Assembly (NCBI RefSeq): GCF_023721815.1
Contig: NZ_JAMDLI010000022.1
Location: 372,001 to 436,000 of the forward strand
Length of the DNA stretch: 64,000 nt
From: Pleomorphomonas sp. JP5
Lineage (GTDB): Bacteria > Pseudomonadota > Alphaproteobacteria > Rhizobiales > Pleomorphomonadaceae
Direction of reading: 5' to 3'
Shown: positions 43,167-53,494 of the stretch, in pieces
Layout: every line of letters begins with the position of its first letter
Numbering within the stretch: position 1 is the first letter of the stretch
Program-made: the position numbers and the translations under genes
Notes under the pieces: generated by a model
The model's input: the letters and a program-made list of their open reading frames with translations, nothing else
What the model was told of the DNA's origin: nothing
Databases searched by the model: none

Positions 43167-45857
43167 TCAGAGCGTACGGGCCGAGGCCAAGGTGTCGACG
43201 ATCTTGTCGTAGACCTGGATCGGTGCCGGCCGTCCGATGATGTAGCCCTGGATCTCCGGACAGTGTTCCTGGGCGAGGAAGCTGCGCTGTTCTTCGGTCT
43301 CGACGCCTTCGGCAATGACGGGAATGCCTAGGCCGCGGCACAAGCCTATGACGGCTCGGATGATCGTCGTCGCCTGCTCGGTGCGTCCTATGGACTGCAC
43401 GAAGCTCTTGTCGATCTTGATCTTGTCGAATGGAAAGGCCTGCAGATAGGAGAGCGACGAGTAGCCTGTGCCGAAGTCGTCCATGGCGATGCGTACGCCC
43501 ATCGCCTTGATCCGCCTCAGCATACCGACAATGTGGGCGAAGTCGCCGAGCAGGATGCCTTCGGTGATCTCCAGCTCGAGCCGGGATGGCGGCAAGCCCG
43601 TGTCGATCAGCGTCTGCTGAATGAGGCGAGGCAGCTCGCCGTGCTGAAACTGGATCGGCGACAGGTTGACGGCGACGGTGAGCGGATGTGTCCAGCCGGC
43701 CGCCGTGCGGCAGGCCTCTTCGAGCACCCACTCCGACATGTCGAGGATCAGGTTGGATTCCTCGGCCAGTGGAATGAATTTCTCGGGCGAGATGGGGCCG
43801 CGTGTGGGATGCGTCCATCTCATCAGGGCCTCGAAGCCGAAGATCCGTCCGTTGATCTCCGCCTGTGGCTGGAAGTGCAGGGATAACTCTCCATTGCGAA
43901 GAGCATGTCCCAGATCTGCCTGCAGCACCCAACGGTCGCGAATGACCTGGTCGGCCTTGGACTCGTAGACGCGGACCTGACCGCGCGCCTCGGACTTGAC
44001 GTGATAGAGCGCGGCTCCGGCATTGGCGAGCAGCAGTGAGCCGCTGTCGCCGTCATGCGGGTAGGTGGCGACGCCTATGCTGATCCCTATGCGGATGGAC
44101 TTGTCGTCAACGACGATGTCCTTCGAGAAAACGCTCTGGGCCAGCGCCGCCAGTCGACGAGAGGCGTTCGGCTGGTCCGGATCGTTGGAGATCATCACGA
44201 ACTCGTCGCCGCCAGGGCGGAAGACCAGGCCGTCGCCTGCTATATCGACCAGACGCCGCGCCGCTTCCTTCAGGACCTTGTCGGCCACGGCGTGGCCGTA
44301 GAGGTCGTTGAGCGTCTTGAAGCGGTCGATGTCGACGCTGAGGAGACCGAAGCGTGCCTGCGTCGCCGTCGCGGCAAAGATGCCGTCGGCAAGGCGCACC
44401 ATCATCGCTTCTCTGTTGGGCAGGCCTGTCAGGGCGTCATGCTGCGAGAGGTAGGCGATCTGCTCCTCGGCGCGGCGCTTTTCGGTGACGTCCATCGTCA
44501 CGCCGACAATGAACCGTGGCGAGCCGTCGGGGTTGCGAACCACCATGCGGGTGATCGTCAGGAGCCGGGTGCCGTTGGGTGTCGAGACGGTTTCCGAGGC
44601 GGTAAGTTGCTTCACCCCGCCCGACAGGAGCTCGTCTTCCTCGGCCTCGGCGGCGATAGCTACCCGCTCGCCGAAAATCTGGCGGGCGCTCTTGCCGATG
44701 AAGTCCTCGCGCATACAGCCGAACAGAAGTTCGCCCGCCCGATTCAGCAAGATGTATTTCCGACTGACAGGATCCTTGGCGAACAAAGCTGCCGGCACGT
44801 TCTCGATGATCGTGTCGAGAAACTCTCGTGTCGCTTCCAACTCGTCGGAGGCGCGCTTGCGCTCGGTGACGTCGATCGCCGTCACCAGCACCGCCTGCCG
44901 GCCGTTGTGGAGCTGTTTTCGAGAAAAGACTTCGACGTCGATTTCAGTCCCGTCGGCTTTGAGGTGTCGGAACAGCTGGTTGCCGCTTTGCGTGTCGACC
45001 CCGTTTCGAATTGCCACGAGCGCTTCGGCCCTCAACCGCTCCGGGCGCATGTCCAAAACGCTCATGTTCATGAACTGATGGACGGTGTAGCCGTAGCGGG
45101 AAACGGTCGCGCGATTGACTGCCAGGAAGCGCAGCGTCTCGGAGTCGAACAAATACATCGGAACGGGGCTGTCTTCGAACAGCAGCCTGGAGGCTGCCTC
45201 CCGTCGCTTGAACTCGCTTATGTCGACACGGATGCCAACGCGTCCGCCGTCCGCCATCCGGCGCTCTTCAACGCGAATCCAGCGTCCGTCTGCGCGGTGC
45301 TGTTCCTCGATGCTATTTGGAAGAGCGTGCCGCTCGAGACGCGCCTTGAGCCATTCCTCCTCGCGGCCGCGGGCATCGACATAGGCGCCGCGCTCCAGAC
45401 CAAGGCGCAGCATTGTCTCGAACGAGCGCCCCTCGACGAGAAAGCCTTCGAGCTCCGGATAGAACTCAAGGTAACGCTGGTTCCAAAGAACGATCCGATC
45501 ATCGGCATCGAAGACCGCAATTCCCTCCGACACTGTGTCAAGCGCAAGGGTCACCAGGGCGTTCTTGTCGGTCTTCTCGACGCTCAACGCATCGGTTCGC
45601 CCGTCGATCCTCCCAAGCTCCGTCGCCAGGTTTTCGTAGGTCGACCCGATAGCCTCTAGAAGCGCGGGCAGGTCGACTTCTCCGTTGGCGCGCGTCGCCT
45701 CGGAAAGCTGGTGTGCCAAGAGCTCGGTTGCTCGTTGACTTCCCGCCTTCTCGCCGAGGCCCGGCTCTTGGCGTGTGTCGCTCTCCCGGTCGGACATCAA
45801 ATCGAGTGTTCTCCTCGGGAACAAAGGGTTATCCGGTGTAGTCAGCGAACGACCCAT
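43167..45857 (-). CDS. Multi-PAS GGDEF-EAL protein (cyclic-di-GMP turnover)
   Basis: 896 residues, soluble. Three PAS domains (about 100-215 with DAVSEGIAVFDADDRIVLWN-like text, 220-340, 345-465), a GGDEF domain (~470-630) with intact GGDEF in FRPGGDEFVM, and an EAL domain (~640-890) with intact EAL in FGFEALMRW, NLSPIQFQ, DDFGTGYSS and AEGVETEEQ. Both halves keep catalytic motifs, so it could make or break c-di-GMP; which dominates is unknown. Start may be ATG 45857 or ATG 45797 (GAGGAG sits ~13 bases before the latter). No membrane segment; the signal is likely cytosolic. Confidence 0.9.
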   Translation of the reverse strand: MGRSLTTPDNPLFPRRTLDLMSDRESDTRQEPGLGEKAGSQRATELLAHQLSEATRANGEVDLPALLEAIGSTYENLATELGRIDGRTDALSVEKTDKNALVTLALDTVSEGIAVFDADDRIVLWNQRYLEFYPELEGFLVEGRSFETMLRLGLERGAYVDARGREEEWLKARLERHALPNSIEEQHRADGRWIRVEERRMADGGRVGIRVDISEFKRREAASRLLFEDSPVPMYLFDSETLRFLAVNRATVSRYGYTVHQFMNMSVLDMRPERLRAEALVAIRNGVDTQSGNQLFRHLKADGTEIDVEVFSRKQLHNGRQAVLVTAIDVTERKRASDELEATREFLDTIIENVPAALFAKDPVSRKYILLNRAGELLFGCMREDFIGKSARQIFGERVAIAAEAEEDELLSGGVKQLTASETVSTPNGTRLLTITRMVVRNPDGSPRFIVGVTMDVTEKRRAEEQIAYLSQHDALTGLPNREAMMVRLADGIFAATATQARFGLLSVDIDRFKTLNDLYGHAVADKVLKEAARRLVDIAGDGLVFRPGGDEFVMISNDPDQPNASRRLAALAQSVFSKDIVVDDKSIRIGISIGVATYPHDGDSGSLLLANAGAALYHVKSEARGQVRVYESKADQVIRDRWVLQADLGHALRNGELSLHFQPQAEINGRIFGFEALMRWTHPTRGPISPEKFIPLAEESNLILDMSEWVLEEACRTAAGWTHPLTVAVNLSPIQFQHGELPRLIQQTLIDTGLPPSRLELEITEGILLGDFAHIVGMLRRIKAMGVRIAMDDFGTGYSSLSYLQAFPFDKIKIDKSFVQSIGRTEQATTIIRAVIGLCRGLGIPVIAEGVETEEQRSFLAQEHCPEIQGYIIGRPAPIQVYDKIVDTLASARTL

Positions 45858-46560
45858 TCACTGAAAGGCCTAATTTCGGCGGTCTCACGTATCGGAATCG
45901 AGCCGCCGTTACTTGTCCCATATCGCGGCCGTTTGCATCAATGTCTCGGGCGCGCAGCCTTTCGTCGAGTTGATCGCCGCCAGTCCAGACGTTTAACTGC
46001 GTGATGCAGCTCTATTGGGAGAGCTGGCCTTGAACGACTCATTTTCAACCTATCGGTGTGTGCAAGCATTCCTGATTTTCATACTACAATCTATCTATCA
46101 ATTTTATCATGATTGCAAGGTTCCGCAGATTGAGGGCTCGTTTGGAGTCTATTACGCATTCTGCTCGAAGAATATATTAACATCTGAACTGCGCTTGTTT
46201 GGCGTGGAATTCTGTTGAAATATTTATCAAGGGCAACGAAAATGATCCGGCGAGACTATTTGCCTTAGTCTCTGGTGTCAGAGACTTGGGATTTTTAGCG
46301 TATGCCATGTCCTTTGAGATCGTTACGACGCCTTGTGCGTCGGACCGTGCCTCGGGGCGGCGAGGAAAGTTGGTCCTGAAATGAGCTTGCTCAAGGATGG
46401 ATATTACCTTTCTCGACCGCGCAAAGAAATTCCAGAACTGTCGTCCTTCCTCCGGGCGTGATGGAATGAAATTCGTTGCTGGGGCTGAGGAGGAAAAATC
46501 CATCTCAGGCCGCTGAGGCGCCAAAACGAGCGTCGTATGATCGAGCTGGGAGAGAAATCC
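45858..46560. other. Long divergent intergenic region
   Basis: About 700 bases between the GGDEF-EAL gene and the metY-type gene. The stretch 46030-46260 is strongly AT-rich (for example CTATCTATCAATTTTATC) compared with the rest of the window. Short open frames here lack ribosome sites and are not called. I looked for SAM-II and SAM/SAH riboswitch cores ahead of the methionine gene and found none. It probably holds two promoters. Confidence 0.5.
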
Positions 46561-47880
46561 ATGAGCAAGTCGCTGCATCCCGAGACCCTTGCGCTTCACG
46601 GCGGCAGTTTCCGTGCCGATCCCTCTACTGGCTCGGTCGCGGTGCCCATCCACCAGACAACGTCCTATCAGTTCCAGGATGCGGGGCACGCGGCCCGTCT
46701 GTTCGGTCTCCAGGAACTCGGCTTCATCTATACCCGCCTGGGAAATCCGACGCAGGATGCGCTTGAAACTCGCATCGCCGCGATCGAAGGCGGTTCTGCG
46801 GCCGTTGCCGTTTCTTCCGGGCAGGCCGCGACCACCTTCGCCATCCTCAATCTGGCGTCTGCCGGCGACAACATCGTTTCCTCGACCGATCTCTACGGGG
46901 GAACCTGGACGCTTCTTGCCGATACGCTCAGCCAGTTCGGTATCGAGGTCCGTTTCGTCGATCCCGCCGACCCGGAGAACTTCCGAAAGGCGACCGACGA
47001 ACGTACCCGGGCTTACTATGCCGAGCTGTTGCCCAACCCCAAGCTCAACGTTTTTCCGGTAAAGGAGGTGGCCGACATCGGCCGGCCTCTCGGCATTCCG
47101 CTTATCATCGACAACACGGCGGCGCCGTTGCTGTCCAAGCCGTTCAAGCACGGAGCGGCGGTGGTGGTCTATTCGGCCACCAAGTACATCGGCGGTCATG
47201 GCACGTCGATCGGGGGGCTGATCGTCGATGGCGGCAATTTCGAGTGGGACAAGTTCCCGGAGCGCCAGCCTCTGCTCAACACGCCCGATCCGGCCTATCA
47301 CGGCGCCATCTGGGCCGAGGCGGCCAAGCCGCTCGGACCGATTGCCTTTGCTCTGCGCGTCCGCGTCAAGCTGTTGCGCGACGTCGGCGCGGCCATTTCG
47401 CCATTCAATGCCTTCCAGCTCATCCAAGGGCTCGAGACGCTGCCGCTCAGAATTCGCCAACACGTGGCGAACGCCGAAAAGGTGGCCGACTATCTTGCCG
47501 GTCACTCCGCAGTGACGAGCGTCATCTACCCGAAGCTACAGGATGGTGAGTTCCGCCGCCGCGCCGATACCTATCTCGAGGGCGGGTACGGCGCTCTGCT
47601 TGGCTTCGAACTCAAGGGCGGCATTGAGGCTGGCCGTAAGTTCATCGATGCGCTGAAGCTGCTCTACCATGTCGCCAACATTGGCGATGCGCGATCGCTG
47701 GCCATTCATCCGGCATCGACCACGCATTCGCAGCTGACTGCCGAGGAGCAACTGAAGACCGGTGTCACGCCGGGCTACGTGCGCCTGTCGATCGGCATCG
47801 AACACCCGGACGACATCATCGCCGATCTCGATCAGGCGCTGGCCGCCGCGTCGGAAACGGTTGCCACTGCCGCCGAGTAG
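46561..47880 (+). CDS. metY: O-acetylhomoserine aminocarboxypropyltransferase (sulfhydrylase)
   Basis: 439 residues, Cys/Met metabolism PLP enzyme. Marks: SVAVPIHQTTSYQFQD, FIYTRLGNPTQDALETRIAA, ALEGG-like EGGSAAVAVSSGQAA, PLP lysine in YSATKYIGGHGTSIGG, and RLSIGIEHPDDIIADLDQAL. The ~60-residue insert and length (~430) fit O-acetylhomoserine sulfhydrylase rather than cystathionine gamma-synthase (~380). It makes homocysteine from O-acetylhomoserine and sulfide in methionine synthesis. ATG 46561 follows GGGAGAG. Confidence 0.88.
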   Translation: MSKSLHPETLALHGGSFRADPSTGSVAVPIHQTTSYQFQDAGHAARLFGLQELGFIYTRLGNPTQDALETRIAAIEGGSAAVAVSSGQAATTFAILNLASAGDNIVSSTDLYGGTWTLLADTLSQFGIEVRFVDPADPENFRKATDERTRAYYAELLPNPKLNVFPVKEVADIGRPLGIPLIIDNTAAPLLSKPFKHGAAVVVYSATKYIGGHGTSIGGLIVDGGNFEWDKFPERQPLLNTPDPAYHGAIWAEAAKPLGPIAFALRVRVKLLRDVGAAISPFNAFQLIQGLETLPLRIRQHVANAEKVADYLAGHSAVTSVIYPKLQDGEFRRRADTYLEGGYGALLGFELKGGIEAGRKFIDALKLLYHVANIGDARSLAIHPASTTHSQLTAEEQLKTGVTPGYVRLSIGIEHPDDIIADLDQALAAASETVATAAE

Positions 47881-48028
47881 TCGTCGTTTCTTCAGAAGAA
47901 TGGGCCGGCGCTGAGGTTCATGGCGCCGGCCTTTTGCTTCTCTACACGAAATAGTGGCTTTTCATTCTGTCGCGTACAGTCGAGAATGCCTCCAAAGTGC
48001 AGTTCTGGGAACCGCTTGGAGGAATGCC

Positions 48029-48988
48029 ATGCCGACCTATCGTCCGCCCGCCATTCCGGCATCCGAAATCACGCCACGTTCGGTCTATCTTCGTCGTCGC
48101 GAGTTCATGGGGCTCATGGCCGGGGCAGGGGTGATGCTTGGCGTCGGTGGGGCTCGTGCCGAGGCGCCGGCAACTTCGCCGCTCAAGACGGTGCCTGGCC
48201 CCTACAAGGTGGATGAGCCGCTCACGTCACGGGAAGATGTGACCACCTACAACAACTTCTATGAGTTTGGCACCGACAAGGCCGACCCGTCGCGCCATTC
48301 CGGCGATTTCAAACCGCGTCCGTGGACCATCACCGTGGATGGACTGGTCGGCAAGCCACAGACCTTCGATGTCGACAAGCTGATCGCCGAGCTGCCCATC
48401 GAGGAGCGGATCTATCGCATGCGCTGCGTCGAAGCGTGGTCGATGGTGATCCCCTGGGACGGTTTTCCGCTGAAGGCGCTGCTCGACAAGGTGGAGCCGC
48501 TGGGTTCGGCCAAGTACGTGGCCTTCGAGACGGTGGTTCGGCCCGAGGAGATGCCGGGGCAGAAGGGCTACTTCCAGCCCATGCCATGGCCCTATGTCGA
48601 GGGGCTGCGTCTCGACGAGGCGCTTCATCCGCTCACCATCCTCGCGGTCGGTCTCTATGGCGAAACGCTCCCCAACCAGAATGGAGCGCCCATCCGCCTC
48701 GTGGTGCCCTGGAAGTATGGTTTCAAGGGGATCAAGTCGATCGTCCGCATTTCGCTCGTCGAAAAGCAGCCGCCCAACTCCTGGAACTCGCTTCAGGGCA
48801 GCGAGTATGGCTTCTACGCCAACGTCAATCCCGAGGTGGACCACCCGCGTTGGAGCCAGGCGACTGAGCGACGCATCGGCGCAAGCGGCTTTTTCGGCTC
48901 TGGCCGGCGCCCGACGCTGATGTTCAACGGCTATGCCGACGAGGTGGCGAGCCTCTATGCCGGGATGGACCTGAGGGCAAACTACTGA
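48029..48988 (+). CDS. msrP: Methionine sulfoxide reductase catalytic subunit MsrP (YedY)
   Basis: 319 residues. Tat signal [16 protein letters not shown] (residues ~23-38) then a sulfite-oxidase-fold molybdopterin domain: the Mo ligand Cys is in [20 protein letters not shown], with [18 protein letters not shown] and [16 protein letters not shown]. It repairs oxidised methionine in periplasmic proteins, receiving electrons from MsrQ encoded next. GGAGGA site before ATG 48029. Confidence 0.94.
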   Translation: MPTYRPPAIPASEITPRSVYLRRREFMGLMAGAGVMLGVGGARAEAPATSPLKTVPGPYKVDEPLTSREDVTTYNNFYEFGTDKADPSRHSGDFKPRPWTITVDGLVGKPQTFDVDKLIAELPIEERIYRMRCVEAWSMVIPWDGFPLKALLDKVEPLGSAKYVAFETVVRPEEMPGQKGYFQPMPWPYVEGLRLDEALHPLTILAVGLYGETLPNQNGAPIRLVVPWKYGFKGIKSIVRISLVEKQPPNSWNSLQGSEYGFYANVNPEVDHPRWSQATERRIGASGFFGSGRRPTLMFNGYADEVASLYAGMDLRANY

Positions 48989-49605
48989 TGGCGTCGGATC
49001 GGTCGCCCCTCGTCGAAACGTTTGCCGGCTGGGGCATCTATGTTGTCGGCTTCATTCCGGCGGTCTGGAGCTTCTGGCTCGGGGCGACGGGCGGTCTTGG
49101 GGCCGATCCGGTTCGTGCCTTCGAACAGACGCTCGGCCTGTGGGCGCTGCGCTTTCTCGTTCTGACGCTGGCCGTCACCCCGCTTCGTCAGTTGGCGGGT
49201 ATCAACCTTCTGCGCTTTCGGCGTGCTCTCGGTCTTCTCGCCTTTTGGTACGCCGCGATGCATTTCAGTGTCTACCTGACGCTCGATCGCGGCCTCATCT
49301 GGAGCACGATCATTCCCGATATCGCGCGGCGGCCGTTCATCACGTTGGGCTTTGCAGCCTTGATGTTTCTGCTGCCGCTGGCCTTGACCTCCAACCGGTT
49401 GTCGATCCGTCGACTGGGGAAGAACTGGCGGCGGCTGCACCGTCTCGTCTACGTCGCAGCGTCGCTCGCCGCCGTTCACTACCTCTTGGCGACAAAGGTG
49501 CTCGATCCCACGCAAGCCGCTCATATCGGGTTGGTGCTGCTGCTGCTCGGCTATCGCCTGGTTCGAGCGCTGCTGGTCCGGCGGCCCGAGCGACGGGCAG
49601 CCTGA
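48988..49605 (+). CDS. msrQ: MsrQ, heme-binding membrane subunit of MsrPQ
   Basis: 205 residues, six predicted helices. Ferric-reductase-like (YedZ) motifs: LRFRRALGLLAFWYAAMHFSVYL and RRLHRLVYVAASLAAVHYLL, holding the heme-ligand histidines. It passes electrons from quinones to MsrP. The start overlaps the msrP stop by one base (TGATG), so the two are co-translated. Confidence 0.94.
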   Translation: MASDRSPLVETFAGWGIYVVGFIPAVWSFWLGATGGLGADPVRAFEQTLGLWALRFLVLTLAVTPLRQLAGINLLRFRRALGLLAFWYAAMHFSVYLTLDRGLIWSTIIPDIARRPFITLGFAALMFLLPLALTSNRLSIRRLGKNWRRLHRLVYVAASLAAVHYLLATKVLDPTQAAHIGLVLLLLGYRLVRALLVRRPERRAA

Positions 49606-49621
49606 ATGGCCCCGATGCAAG

Positions 49622-49654
49622 AAGGGCGTCCGAACACAAGGTCCGAACGCCCTT
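49622..49654. terminator. Terminator between msrQ and rpiB
   Basis: AAGGGCGT (49622-49629) and ACGCCCTT (49647-49654) form an 8-bp stem with a 17-base loop, 17 bases after the msrQ stop and before the convergent rpiB 3' end. It may stop transcription from both sides. Confidence 0.55.
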
Positions 49655-49702
49655 ATCTCCTCCCGGCCGGCCGCCAATCGGGAGAACGGCGGCCACGCCC
49701 TT

Positions 49703-50167
49703 TCAGCAGACCGAGTGGCCCGCTTCAAGCTCGGAAATCATGCCGACGCGGCGAGCGTGCCGCCCGCCTTCGAACTCGGCATTGAGGAACTCGTCGACGA
49801 TCATCAACGCGAGATCCTGGCCGACGACGCGGGCGCCGAAGGCGAGCATGTTGGCGTTGTTGTGCTGGCGCGACAGCTTGGCGGTGTAAGGCTCCGAACA
49901 GACGACGCAACGGATGCCCTTCAGCTTGTTGGCGGCAAGCGAAATGCCGAAGCCGGTGCCGCAGATGGCAATGCCAAGCTGCGCGCCGCCGGCAAGCACC
50001 ACCCGCGCCGCCTTCTCGCCCCACTTGGGGTAGTCGGTGCTCTCGGTCGACGTCGGACCGACGTCCTCGACCGCATATCCTCGCGTTTCCAGGTGGGCGA
50101 CGACGGCCCGCCTGAGGTCGATACCGGTGTGGTCGGACGTGATGACGATTTTGGTCTTGTCGCTCAT
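49703..50167 (-). CDS. rpiB: Ribose-5-phosphate isomerase B
   Basis: 154 residues, full length. SDHTGIDLRRAV (catalytic region), EDVGPTSTESTDYPKW, AICGTGFGISLAANK and YTAKLSRQHNNANMLAFGAR are the RpiB/LacAB signatures; Cys in ICGTG is the usual active-site base. It interconverts ribose-5-phosphate and ribulose-5-phosphate, or a related 4-/6-carbon sugar. ATG 50167 gives the correct N-terminus. Confidence 0.9.
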   Translation of the reverse strand: MSDKTKIVITSDHTGIDLRRAVVAHLETRGYAVEDVGPTSTESTDYPKWGEKAARVVLAGGAQLGIAICGTGFGISLAANKLKGIRCVVCSEPYTAKLSRQHNNANMLAFGARVVGQDLALMIVDEFLNAEFEGGRHARRVGMISELEAGHSVC

Positions 50168-50305
50168 GGCTCTGCGCCCATGCTGTTGTCTAGCTGATCG
50201 GTGCCAGAACACCGCGGAAGTCAGCTTCCCCTAACACTCATGTCTGACAAATTCCAGCATCCATGCCGCGAGTAACGTCTTCGTGCCAATACGCATCGCG
50301 CGCAG

Positions 50306-50890
50306 TCACTCCGTTGGCATAGCCTCGCCGTCGATCCGGTCCAGACGAACGGCGAGAGCGGTTCCCGGCTCGTCGCACTCCACCCGTACAGGCCCGCTTT
50401 CTCGGCATTCGACCAGCTCGCCCGCCTCGGCCCGTATCGTGGTTTTTCCGGCATTCACCGTGACGCCGCCGCCTGCGGCGAAGACATAGGCAAGCTCGGC
50501 GGGAGCTAGGCCGGCTCCAGCAACCTCGACCTTGGCGGCAACCTTGTCGCGCGCCGTCATCACGTTGAAGTCGCGTGACGGGCCGCGAACGACCGTGGCG
50601 GTCGTCCGCCAATCGCCCGAAAATGCCAGCGGTTCGAACGATCGCAGTGAGACGCTCTGTCTCGAACCGGCAAAGTCGAGATCGAAGCCCTCGCCATCTA
50701 TCAGGGTGATCACCCGGTCGATGCCGGGAAGCGGCGAGAAGGGGCCGGGCTCGATCACATCGGCAACCGACAGGCGCCAGAGCAGGGCGCCTGTCGCGTC
50801 GTCCTGACGCACGAGCTCCAGCGTCGTGCCTCGACCGTTCTGCCAGGGCAGGCGACGGAACTCGGTCGCCGTCAGAAGCCGGATGCTCAT
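50306..50890 (-). CDS. hutD: HutD family protein
   Basis: 194 residues, HutD/Ves cupin family: [18 protein letters not shown]-like [30 protein letters not shown], and [10 protein letters not shown]. The role is not enzymatic as far as known; HutD has been proposed to limit runaway histidine pathway activity in Pseudomonas. Its ATG overlaps the hutU stop by 4 bases, so it is the last gene of the leftward hut operon. Confidence 0.88.
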   Translation of the reverse strand: MSIRLLTATEFRRLPWQNGRGTTLELVRQDDATGALLWRLSVADVIEPGPFSPLPGIDRVITLIDGEGFDLDFAGSRQSVSLRSFEPLAFSGDWRTTATVVRGPSRDFNVMTARDKVAAKVEVAGAGLAPAELAYVFAAGGGVTVNAGKTTIRAEAGELVECRESGPVRVECDEPGTALAVRLDRIDGEAMPTE

Positions 50891-52560
50891 TTCCCGAGCA
50901 TCGGCAGGTCGAGATCCTTCTCGCGAGCGCATTCGACGGCGATGTCGTAACCGGCGTCGGCGTGGCGCATCACGCCCGTCGCCGGATCGTTGTGCAGGAC
51001 GCGGGCGATACGCCGGTCGGCATCCTCGCTGCCGTCGCAGACGATCACCATGCCCGCATGTTGCGAGAAGCCCATGCCGACGCCGCCGCCGTGGTGCAGC
51101 GACACCCAGGTTGCGCCGGAAGCAGTGTTGAGCAGCGCGTTGAGGAGCGGCCAGTCGGAGACGGCGTCGGACCCATCGCGCATTGCCTCCGTTTCGCGGT
51201 TCGGCGAAGCGACCGAGCCACTGTCGAGGTGGTCGCGGCCGATGACGATCGGCGCCTTGACGATACCCTGCCGGACCATCTCGTTGAAAGCGAGGCCGAG
51301 GCGGGCGCGGGCGCCGAGCCCGACCCAGCAGATGCGAGCGGGCAGGCCCTGGAAGGCGATGCGCTCGGCGGCCATGTCGAGCCAGTTGTGAAGGTGCGGA
51401 TTGTCGGGCAGCAGTTCCTTGACCTTTGCGTCGGTCGCGGCGATGTCTGCCGGATCTCCCGATAGCGCGGCCCAGCGGAACGGTCCGATGCCCCGGCAGA
51501 ACATTGGCCGGATATAGGCCGGGACGAAGCCGGGGAAGGCAAAGGCATTCTTTTCGCCGGCATCGAAGGCGCGCTGGCGGATGTTGTTGCCGTAATCGAA
51601 GACGGGGACGCCGAGCGTCTGGAAATCGAGCATGGCGCGGACGTGCTCTCGTATCGAAGCCGTGGCGGCGGCGATCACCGTCTCGGGTTCGACCTTGGCA
51701 CGCTCGCGATACTCTTCCCAGGTCCAGCCGGACGGAAGGTAGCCGTTGAGCGGGTCGTGGGCCGATGTCTGGTCGGTGACGAGGTCGGGCCGCACGCCGC
51801 GCCGAACCAGCTCCGGCAGCACGTCGGCGGCATTGCCGAGCAGGGCGATGGAGACGGCTTCGCCTTTACCGGTATGCTCGGCGACGAGGCGCAGCGCGTC
51901 GTCGAGGTCCTTCGCCTGCTTGTCGACGTAGCGGGTTCGCAGGCGGAAATCGATGCGCGACTGCTGGCACTCGACGACCAGCGCGCAGGCGCCTGCCATC
52001 ACGGCGGCAAGCGGTTGGGCGCCGCCCATGCCGCCGAGGCCTGATGTCAGCACCCAGCGCCCCTTGAGGTCGCCGTCATAGTGCTGGCGCCCGGCCTCCA
52101 CGAAGGTCTCGTAGGTGCCCTGCACGATACCCTGCGCGCCGATGTAAATCCACGAGCCGGCCGTCATCTGGCCGTACATCATCAGTCCCTCGGCATCGAG
52201 CTTGTTGAAGTGCTGCCAGTTCGCCCAGTTGGGGACCAGATTCGAGTTGGCGATCAGGACGCGCGGCGCGTCCTTGTGCGTGCGGAACACCCCGACCGGC
52301 TTGCCGGACTGGACGAGCAGAGTTTCGTCGTCTTCGAGGCGCTCGAGCGTACTGATGATGGTGTCGAAGCACTCCCAGTCGCGGGCGGCGCGACCGATGC
52401 CACCATAGACAACCAGTTCCTTTGGGTTCTCGGCGACATCGGGATCGAGGTTGTTCATCAGCATGCGGAGCGGCGCCTCCGTCAGCCAGCTCTTGGCCCG
52501 AAGCGTGGTGCCCCTGGGTGCGCGGATTTCCACGTCACGATATCGCGTGTTGCTCGGCAT
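50887..52560 (-). CDS. hutU: Urocanate hydratase
   Basis: 557 residues, full length. Family marks: [49 protein letters not shown] (NAD+ binding), [22 protein letters not shown] and [20 protein letters not shown]. It adds water to urocanate to give imidazolonepropionate, using tightly bound NAD+. A HutC-type palindrome lies 12 bases upstream of its ATG (52560). Transcribed with hutD. Confidence 0.96.
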   Translation of the reverse strand: MPSNTRYRDVEIRAPRGTTLRAKSWLTEAPLRMLMNNLDPDVAENPKELVVYGGIGRAARDWECFDTIISTLERLEDDETLLVQSGKPVGVFRTHKDAPRVLIANSNLVPNWANWQHFNKLDAEGLMMYGQMTAGSWIYIGAQGIVQGTYETFVEAGRQHYDGDLKGRWVLTSGLGGMGGAQPLAAVMAGACALVVECQQSRIDFRLRTRYVDKQAKDLDDALRLVAEHTGKGEAVSIALLGNAADVLPELVRRGVRPDLVTDQTSAHDPLNGYLPSGWTWEEYRERAKVEPETVIAAATASIREHVRAMLDFQTLGVPVFDYGNNIRQRAFDAGEKNAFAFPGFVPAYIRPMFCRGIGPFRWAALSGDPADIAATDAKVKELLPDNPHLHNWLDMAAERIAFQGLPARICWVGLGARARLGLAFNEMVRQGIVKAPIVIGRDHLDSGSVASPNRETEAMRDGSDAVSDWPLLNALLNTASGATWVSLHHGGGVGMGFSQHAGMVIVCDGSEDADRRIARVLHNDPATGVMRHADAGYDIAVECAREKDLDLPMLGK

Positions 52561-52572
52561 GATGATCCCCTG

Positions 52573-52588
52573 TCTTGTCTATACAAGA
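52573..52588. promoter_or_regulatory. HutC-type operator upstream of hutU
   Basis: TCTTGT-CTAT-ACAAGA, 6-bp arms with a 4-base spacer, just before the hutU start. It shares the core CTTGT-N4-ACAAG with the site at 53460-53475. GntR/HutC repressors bind such dyads and are released by urocanate. Confidence 0.7.
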
Positions 52589-52648
52589 TAGAAGCACCGG
52601 CACGGGCAAGTGTCAATGGAGAGGGTAATGGGCCTTTGGGGAGTGCCC

Positions 52649-53386
52649 TCAGGCCGAGCCTGCGGTCTGCCGGCTCTCGATGCGACTGCGCCCGCCTGGC
52701 ATCAGCAGGCGCACCGAGGTGACGACCCGCTCGCCCGAGAAGGTGCGACGTCGGATCAGCAGGCAGGGGTCTCCGCGAGCAATGGCCAGAAGCTTGGCCT
52801 CCCAGGAGGCGGGAAGAACGGCCTCGACCGTATGTTCGACCGTTGTCCAGGGCGCCACGGCGCTCAGATAGCTGTTAGGTGTGCGGGCGGAAAAGTCTTG
52901 AGCAAGATAGTCCGGGGCCAGGGTCGGATTGACATATCTGTCTTCGAGCTGGACCGGGATGTCGTTCTCGAGGTGGATGACCAGCGAATGGTAGACGGGA
53001 ACGCCGAGTTCCACGCCCAACTCGTCGGCAAGCTCGGGTGTCGCCTTCACCTCGTCTTTCATCACGGTCTGCGCCGCGTGGGCGTGGCCGCGCTCGCGGA
53101 TTTCGTCGGCGATGTTGCGCACCTTGAACACGGAGGTCTGGCTCTTGCCCTCGGCGACGAAGGTTCCAAGTCCCTGGATGCGCAGCAGGACACCGTCTGC
53201 CGCAAGCTCGCGCAGTGCCCGGTTGATGGTCATCCGGCTGAGGCCGAGCGTGGCGACAAGCTCGTTCTCGGAAGGGATGCGATGGCGGGCGGGCCATTCG
53301 CCGCTACCGATCCGTCCGAGAATCATCTGTTTGACCATGGCATAGTGCGGGGGAGTCCCACCTTGACGTTCGCTGACGTCGCTCAT
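52649..53386 (-). CDS. hutC: HutC, GntR-family repressor of histidine use
   Basis: 245 residues. GntR winged HTH (residues ~15-80: IGSGEWPARHRIPSENELVATLGLSRMTINRALREL) followed by a UTRA ligand domain (~105-240, VYHSLVIHLENDIPVQLEDRYVNP, TFSGERVVTSVRLLMPG). Urocanate is the usual inducer. It lies between the two hut arms, divergent from hutF, and likely represses both as well as itself. Confidence 0.9.
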   Translation of the reverse strand: MSDVSERQGGTPPHYAMVKQMILGRIGSGEWPARHRIPSENELVATLGLSRMTINRALRELAADGVLLRIQGLGTFVAEGKSQTSVFKVRNIADEIRERGHAHAAQTVMKDEVKATPELADELGVELGVPVYHSLVIHLENDIPVQLEDRYVNPTLAPDYLAQDFSARTPNSYLSAVAPWTTVEHTVEAVLPASWEAKLLAIARGDPCLLIRRRTFSGERVVTSVRLLMPGGRSRIESRQTAGSA

Positions 53387-53459
53387 TTTCTAGGCACTCC
53401 CTAAAAATGGTCAGAGGCGAATGGATTCGGCTTGCGGCCTAAGAATTTTCCTCTACAGT

Positions 53460-53475
53460 GCTTGTATGTACAAGC
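53460..53475. promoter_or_regulatory. HutC-type operator between hutC and hutF
   Basis: GCTTGT-ATGT-ACAAGC, 6-bp arms with a 4-base spacer, in the 108-base gap between hutC and hutF starts. Same core as the site at 52573. It can serve both divergent promoters. Confidence 0.7.
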
Positions 53476-53494
53476 GTGAGGTTTCGCGAACAAG

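Noticed and set aside
46300-46560. Possible SAM riboswitch before the metY-type gene
   Set aside because: I could not find the conserved cores of SAM-II, SAM-V or SAM/SAH aptamers in this stretch.
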